Assembly (NCBI GenBank): GCA_947476045.1
Contig: CANJNZ010000008.1
Span: 1-64,000 of the forward strand
From: Chthoniobacteraceae bacterium
Lineage (GTDB): Bacteria > Verrucomicrobiota > Verrucomicrobiia > Chthoniobacterales > Chthoniobacteraceae
DNA: 64,000 nucleotides
Direction of reading: 5' to 3'
The number at the start of each line of letters is the position of its first letter. Within the stretch, counting starts at the first letter, position 1. A program made the translations under genes and the position numbers. The notes beneath the pieces are model-generated. The model worked only from the letters and a program-made list of their open reading frames with translations. It did not search any database and was not told where the DNA came from. This document shows positions 59,506 to 64,000 of this stretch, one piece after another.

Positions 59506-61767
59506 TTAGAAATCCAGCGGGGCGCGCGGGATATCCAGATCAAATAATTCACCCCACGGGCCGGATGCGATCACTTGCACCGAGTTACGCCACGTTTCGC
59601 GCGAGCGCGGCCATTTTTCAATTTCGAGTGGGCCGTAGTAAAGGTAGTGGACGCCCAGTTCCGCTGCATTGAGGCGCCAGATGTCCACGCCGTTCATCAG
59701 TTCGCTCAAGTTGACGCTTTCATTGTTGTAAATGATGCCGTGGCTTTTCAAATGACCCTCGTAACCGAGGATGACTTTACGTCCATTGAGCAACAATGGG
59801 TGCTGGTAATGCGGGGCAGTCGCGAACGGCTCAGTAATGGGAATGTTACGCACGGCTGCCGCCACGGCGTCGAGTGTTGAGCAGCGTGCGATTTCATATC
59901 CTTGCTGTGTTCCGCCCAAGCCTCCGAGCAGTCCCACAAATCCGGAGAAGAACAGCAGCACGCAGATGCCCCATTTCTGCCAGCATTTCCATCGTGCGAT
60001 GAGATGCTCCCACAAAAACGGCAGAACAATCAGCCACGCCCAGATCATGATCTTCGTGTTGTCCCATGCCCATGGGGCGAATTTCACATTACAGCACAGG
60101 AAAAAGAGAAACAGCCCCGGCAGCACAAAGGCGGCGCGCCAGAGCGAAGCGTCGCGTCGCCGTGCGTATTGCACGAGCAGTGTGAGAAGCACGATGGTTG
60201 CGATGAGCAGCGGCAGTGAGTTCACGCGCAGTTGCGGCGCTTTTTGCTCCCAGTCGTGGAGCATGGTTAGCAAGCCGTCTAAAATACTGATGGCTGCAAA
60301 GCCGAGCAGCACCCAGCGCAGGCCAAAGTCGCGTTTGCGCCGGATATGCAACATCACGCTGCAAATCAGAGCGGCTAGAGCTGCGATATGAGCGACTGTA
60401 TTGCGCGTGATTGCATCTTTGATTGGATAAAAGAAATTCGCCCAAGTGTCGCCTTGATAGCTCGTCCACAAGCCGAGCAGCGGCGTGATGAAAACGAACG
60501 CCAATGCGCAGGTCCAGACGTATTTTGCCGCGAGAGCGCGGCTCCACATGACTCGCAGCAGCGCGAGTGCGAGCGCGGCGGCCACGAAGGGCCATGCGCC
60601 GAAATTTCCCAGCCAGAATAGAAGAAACTGCCCGTGAGGTGCGATGGGCTCTGCCGCTGGCATTGCCTTCACGAAAGACTGCCATGCCTGCTGGGTTTGT
60701 GTGTCATTCACCATCCAGCCTGGCTGCCATCCCAACACTTCGGAGCTCGGGCGGGGCGGGGGATTTTCAAATTGTCCCATGTTGCCCCATACAGGCAGTG
60801 CGTTCGTCTGAAACATTCCCATCGTTATCCAGACGAGCACGCTTGCGGGGATGAGCGCAGCGCTGACCAGACCAAATATCTTCAATCTCGCGGTCGCTTG
60901 CGCGATGAAGAACGCCACGAGCATGAACGAGAGCGCGATGAACGTGTGCATGTGGAAAAACGGCATCGCTGCGTAGAGCAGCAACTCGCCGGCAAAGGGC
61001 ATCCGCCAGCCGGTATTTCCCAAAAAGAATCGTGTCCGCCACGAACTGAGCAAAAGCAAGCCGGCGGGCAGTGCGTAAAGAAAACCGCGCTGAGTGACGA
61101 ACAAGGCGAGTGGGAGGCTCTTCCACGCTGCGTCAAACTTCAGATTCCCTGCGTAGTCTTGAAAAAAGGGCTCTCCGGCCTCGCGAAAGAACGTTGCGAA
61201 ACCGAGCAGACCTGCGCCGCATAGAAAGCCCATGAGTGTGAACGCTCCGCCCCAGCGCCAAAGCGCAAGGCCTGTGAGAATCGCCCCGCCGAGCCCCACG
61301 AAAACGAGTCCGCGTTCGACATCCATGCCTGCGAGAGTGAGCAGGCTGTTGAAGAAATCCGTGCCCGCCGCGTAGGTCAGTTTGCCCAATGAATAAATAG
61401 GGCTGTCCGGCCAGAATGGCGCGCCATTCGCAAAATAGCGGATGAATGCAATATGCAGCGGAAGATCGCCGAGATTGTTGGGTGACAGCACGCGCAACTC
61501 GTCGCCCTGCCGGAAGACGAGCCACAAAAAGGCGCGCAGACTAAACAGTGCGAAAAGAACGACTGGCGCCCAGCCCCAGCCGCGTGGTTTTTCAAGATGC
61601 GCAGACTCTTTCCGTGCAACCCAGAGGCCATATGCGCCGACGATTATTCCGCCAGTGAGTGAGAGCGCCGCAGAGGTCGTGTCGAGATGCCCGTTCTTCC
61701 AGCCAAGCAAAAGCCCGAGCAGCACAGAGCTGCTCACTGCATAAAGAATCGCTGCTACGTATTTCAT
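59506..61767 (-). CDS. Multi-spanning membrane protein, probable GT-C-type glycosyltransferase
   Basis: 753 residues with about 16 transmembrane helices and a soluble C-terminal domain (about 620-753). The segment SPNNLGDLPLHIAFIRYFANG, with Asp, then PFWPDSPIYSLGKLTYAAGTDFF after the second or third helix, resembles the first periplasmic loop of GT-C polyprenyl-phosphate glycosyltransferases. The start overlaps the stop of the upstream gene. Its stop directly abuts the fabZ-like stop. Probably adds a sugar to an envelope lipid or glycan. Confidence 0.65.
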   Translation of the reverse strand: MKYVAAILYAVSSSVLLGLLLGWKNGHLDTTSAALSLTGGIIVGAYGLWVARKESAHLEKPRGWGWAPVVLFALFSLRAFLWLVFRQGDELRVLSPNNLGDLPLHIAFIRYFANGAPFWPDSPIYSLGKLTYAAGTDFFNSLLTLAGMDVERGLVFVGLGGAILTGLALWRWGGAFTLMGFLCGAGLLGFATFFREAGEPFFQDYAGNLKFDAAWKSLPLALFVTQRGFLYALPAGLLLLSSWRTRFFLGNTGWRMPFAGELLLYAAMPFFHMHTFIALSFMLVAFFIAQATARLKIFGLVSAALIPASVLVWITMGMFQTNALPVWGNMGQFENPPPRPSSEVLGWQPGWMVNDTQTQQAWQSFVKAMPAAEPIAPHGQFLLFWLGNFGAWPFVAAALALALLRVMWSRALAAKYVWTCALAFVFITPLLGLWTSYQGDTWANFFYPIKDAITRNTVAHIAALAALICSVMLHIRRKRDFGLRWVLLGFAAISILDGLLTMLHDWEQKAPQLRVNSLPLLIATIVLLTLLVQYARRRDASLWRAAFVLPGLFLFFLCCNVKFAPWAWDNTKIMIWAWLIVLPFLWEHLIARWKCWQKWGICVLLFFSGFVGLLGGLGGTQQGYEIARCSTLDAVAAAVRNIPITEPFATAPHYQHPLLLNGRKVILGYEGHLKSHGIIYNNESVNLSELMNGVDIWRLNAAELGVHYLYYGPLEIEKWPRSRETWRNSVQVIASGPWGELFDLDIPRAPLDF

Positions 61768-63398
61768 TGCGCGCCCTCCGTTCCCTCGATCCGCACGCGG
61801 GGGTGAAACTCCGGTTCGCGATGCTCAATCACAGGACGAAAACGTTCCGCCGAGAGAAAAAGCCAGGAGGGAGTGCCGTAATCGCGCGGTAAATACGCCT
61901 CTTTAAAATAGATGCCGAGCAACTGGGGCTCCACCTCGGCGATGCGATCCTCCGGCACCAGCAGGAAGTCTGCGTCGTAGTGCTCGGGGCTTTTGTCGTC
62001 ATCTACAAAGTGCACGTTTGGCCAGTCCGCAAGCAGCCAGCTCAGCGGAAAGCGTTCGCCATAAACATAGCCGTGCAGGTAGCGGTTCATCGTGTCCCGG
62101 GCCTCCAGTCCATGCAGCCGGTCGAGCAGTTTATTGATATCCCAGGTGGTCTGCACGTAGGCGTAGCGGCGTCTGTCGTTTGTGGGATTGATGCGCGAGC
62201 GGCCCGGTGCGCCAAAGTTCAGCCGCCATGCATCGAGCGTCGGCTGGGCGAGCATGGCTGTCATCAGCACCGTAACCGCCATATTCCCTGCATGGCTGCA
62301 AAGTCGGTGCGCCATCCATCCTGTGACGATGAAAAGCGGCGGCAGCACCGTCAGCAGGCACCATGGCGTTTTATATGGAATCAGCGAGTAACCCGCAAAC
62401 GACGCGACACCGAACAGCATAAAAAATCTCAGCGAACGCGAACGTGCAGGCAGCACGATGAACGGTGTGGCTATGAGTCCGAGGAGTGCGGGCCATTCAT
62501 AGTCGAGGAGCAGTTTGGCAAAATAATACACATCCTTGTGGTGCTCCTGTTCTGTGCCGGGGCCTGTCGCGTGTCCCTTCTGCATCATCGGCCCCCATGT
62601 TTCCCAAAGCCCCGTAACCCCGCTCCAGTCCATGCCGAAGCCGGAGTAAAAGGCGATGACGATTCCGATGCACATGGCACCAATACGTAGCACATCCCGC
62701 CTGCCAGCCTGTGCTGCTGCGGGTAACTCCGTAGAAGGTTCTTCGTATCTTTGCTGCAAAGGGAGAAAGAGTGAGGCGGCATTTGGGCGGTCGGCGGGAG
62801 TGAGTCGTGCAGATTGTGGCGCTAATTGCTCCAGCAGCCACACGCCACCCAGCGCGAGCGCTGCAGCTATCCAATGCACGGCATAGGTTTCTTTTGTGAG
62901 GACCATGCCTGCGAGTCCGAGCCCGAGTGCCCATACATCGTTGGTGCTGCGCCGCCGGGCGCAGCCAAAACCGCCGAGGCATGCGAGCATCGTAAAGAAT
63001 GGCAGCCATGATTCGTGAATCGCATAGCGCGCGTAAAAAATCATCGCGGGCGAAAGCGCCATCGCCAGCGCCGCAATCGCCAGCGCGCGGAATGGCAGGA
63101 AGCGCCGGAAGGCAAACAGCAGTGCGACGCTCGCGGTGCTGATGAGCACGGTCGGCATCCGCAGCGCCCATACGTTACGCCCGAAAAGCTGTTGTGATGC
63201 AAACAGCACGTAGAAATGAAGCGGCCCGTGAAAGTTGTCAGGCCGGTAGTGGTAGCAGCCATCCGTGCGCATACCGTCAATGAGCGAGCCATTCACTCCC
63301 TCGTCGAAATGCACCGGCTTGTAATCAAGGGCCCACACGCGCACTGCAAAAGCGAGCGCGACAATGAGTATAGACAGCCATTGCTGACGTGTTGTCAT
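61764..63398 (-). CDS. Family-39-type membrane glycosyltransferase (TIGR03663-like)
   Basis: 544 residues with about eleven transmembrane helices. YKPVHFDEGVNGSLIDGMR provides the conserved Asp-Glu pair of GT39/PMT loops, followed by NFHGPLHFYVLFA and SPAMIFYARYAIHESWLPFF, which are typical of the TIGR03663 group. The C-terminus is a soluble domain (about 400-544). It overlaps the next minus-strand gene by four bases (ATGA), so both act in one glycan pathway with the GT2 gene facing away upstream. Confidence 0.8.
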   Translation of the reverse strand: MTTRQQWLSILIVALAFAVRVWALDYKPVHFDEGVNGSLIDGMRTDGCYHYRPDNFHGPLHFYVLFASQQLFGRNVWALRMPTVLISTASVALLFAFRRFLPFRALAIAALAMALSPAMIFYARYAIHESWLPFFTMLACLGGFGCARRRSTNDVWALGLGLAGMVLTKETYAVHWIAAALALGGVWLLEQLAPQSARLTPADRPNAASLFLPLQQRYEEPSTELPAAAQAGRRDVLRIGAMCIGIVIAFYSGFGMDWSGVTGLWETWGPMMQKGHATGPGTEQEHHKDVYYFAKLLLDYEWPALLGLIATPFIVLPARSRSLRFFMLFGVASFAGYSLIPYKTPWCLLTVLPPLFIVTGWMAHRLCSHAGNMAVTVLMTAMLAQPTLDAWRLNFGAPGRSRINPTNDRRRYAYVQTTWDINKLLDRLHGLEARDTMNRYLHGYVYGERFPLSWLLADWPNVHFVDDDKSPEHYDADFLLVPEDRIAEVEPQLLGIYFKEAYLPRDYGTPSWLFLSAERFRPVIEHREPEFHPRVRIEGTEGAQ

Positions 63399-63507
63399 AC
63401 GATGGGCAGTGCGAGTGAAATTTTCTCAGCGCCTGCGTGGGCGCCTTTGTAGTGGATTGGCATGTGTCTTTGACCGATGGCCCGCCTGACGCTAGGCGTG
63501 ATGCCGA

Positions 63508-64000
63508 ATGTCAGGTGCGCCATTTCTATCGCTCGTCATCCCCGCCTACAACGAGGCGCAACGCTTGGAAGCGAGCTTGCGTGCATTGCGCGAGCATCTC
63601 GCCAGTGCAAACGTATCGCATGAAGTTGTCCTCGTCGTCGAGCGGAGCAGCGACGGCACCTTGGAACTAGCGCGGCGACTCACCGAGGGGCAAGCCGCGT
63701 TTCGCGTCATCGGAAATGAAAAACAACTTGGCAAAGGCCACGCCGTCCGCACCGGAATGCTCGCCGCGCACGGCGAAATCACCTTTTTTATGGATGCAGA
63801 CCTCTCCACGCCGCTGGAGGAAATCGCCACCTTCCTCGCATTTTTCGACGCACACGCCGAGGTGGACGTGCTGATTGGCAACCGCGCCCACGCACAGAGC
63901 GAGATTTTGAAAAGACAAAGCATCGTGCGCCGCAAGATGGGGCAGACATTTAACGCAGTCCTGCGCGCCATCGTCGGAATCCGCATCGCCGACACGCAAT
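63508..64000 (+). CDS. GT2 dolichyl-phosphate-sugar synthase-like, partial
   Basis: This gene runs off the window end and is missing from the ORF track because it has no stop. From the ATG at 63508 (MSGAPFLSLVIPAYNEAQRLEASL) the 164 visible residues show a GT2 domain: ANVSHEVVLVVERSSDGTLELA, where most relatives have VVDDGSxDGT, then EKQLGKGHAVRTGML and the DXD motif FMDADLSTPLEE. It resembles polyprenyl-phosphate glucosyl/mannosyl transferases, which supply the sugar donor for GT-C enzymes such as the two divergent genes next to it. Confidence 0.8.
   Translation, partial: MSGAPFLSLVIPAYNEAQRLEASLRALREHLASANVSHEVVLVVERSSDGTLELARRLTEGQAAFRVIGNEKQLGKGHAVRTGMLAAHGEITFFMDADLSTPLEEIATFLAFFDAHAEVDVLIGNRAHAQSEILKRQSIVRRKMGQTFNAVLRAIVGIRIADTQ

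Overview
The window looks like a Verrucomicrobiota (PVC-group) chromosome segment. It is moderately GC-rich and dense with short overlaps between genes. It carries an alternative complex III (ACIII) plus cytochrome oxidase supercluster, a DUF1501 protein, FolE2, a ThiH/ThiS pair and several secreted proteins of the kind common in that phylum. This assignment rests on gene content and protein style only; no marker gene was aligned.

Layout. (1) 1-5.6 kb, minus strand: a decaying type I restriction-modification locus (hsdR, a four-helix/zinc-finger protein, an hsdM-hsdS fusion broken by a frameshift, and a truncated hsdS). It is peppered with in-frame arrays of a 9-nt GATC-starting repeat. (2) 5.6-6.34 kb: a non-coding stretch with direct repeats, the 3' remnant of a plus-strand gene with its terminator, and a perfect Rex-type operator palindrome. 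(3) 6.3-27.1 kb, plus strand: a long respiratory operon. It holds ACIII (actA, fused actB, actC, actD, actE, actF), a small anchored protein, a cbb3-like cassette (CcoN-like, CcoO-like, diheme cytochrome, stand-alone cytochrome), an A-type oxidase (subunits I, III, IV, two tiny proteins, II), then ctaA, ctaB, sco1 and a DUF420 protein. (4) 27-41 kb: mixed secreted and membrane proteins (DUF4337, DUF1501, rhodanese, transglutaminase-like, LysM, esterase, SGNH hydrolase, leucine-rich repeat, monoheme cytochrome). (5) 41-50 kb: housekeeping genes (folE2, a Y-family polymerase, purB; the prs-rplY-pth-rpsF-ssb cluster; lepB). (6) 50-64 kb: thiS/thiH, a GT2, panD, topB, an Aas-like acyltransferase/acyl-ACP synthetase, a fabZ-like gene, and a group of GT-C/GT2 glycosyltransferases running off the end.

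How it works together. ACIII would oxidise quinol and pass electrons through the c-type cytochromes to the A-type oxidase. ctaA/ctaB make its heme A, and sco1 and DUF420 would assist its assembly. The most unusual element is the middle cassette. Its CcoN-like subunit keeps the cbb3 fold signature but, by hand alignment, has lost all CuB ligands, the heme b3 ligand and one low-spin heme ligand. It therefore cannot be a conventional oxidase and may be a structural or electron-transfer module joining ACIII to the terminal oxidase. The Rex-like palindrome suggests the operon responds to NADH/NAD+ balance.

Limits: everything is by eye from the sequence and ORF track. No tRNA, rRNA or CRISPR array was seen, and no complete insertion sequence was recognised.
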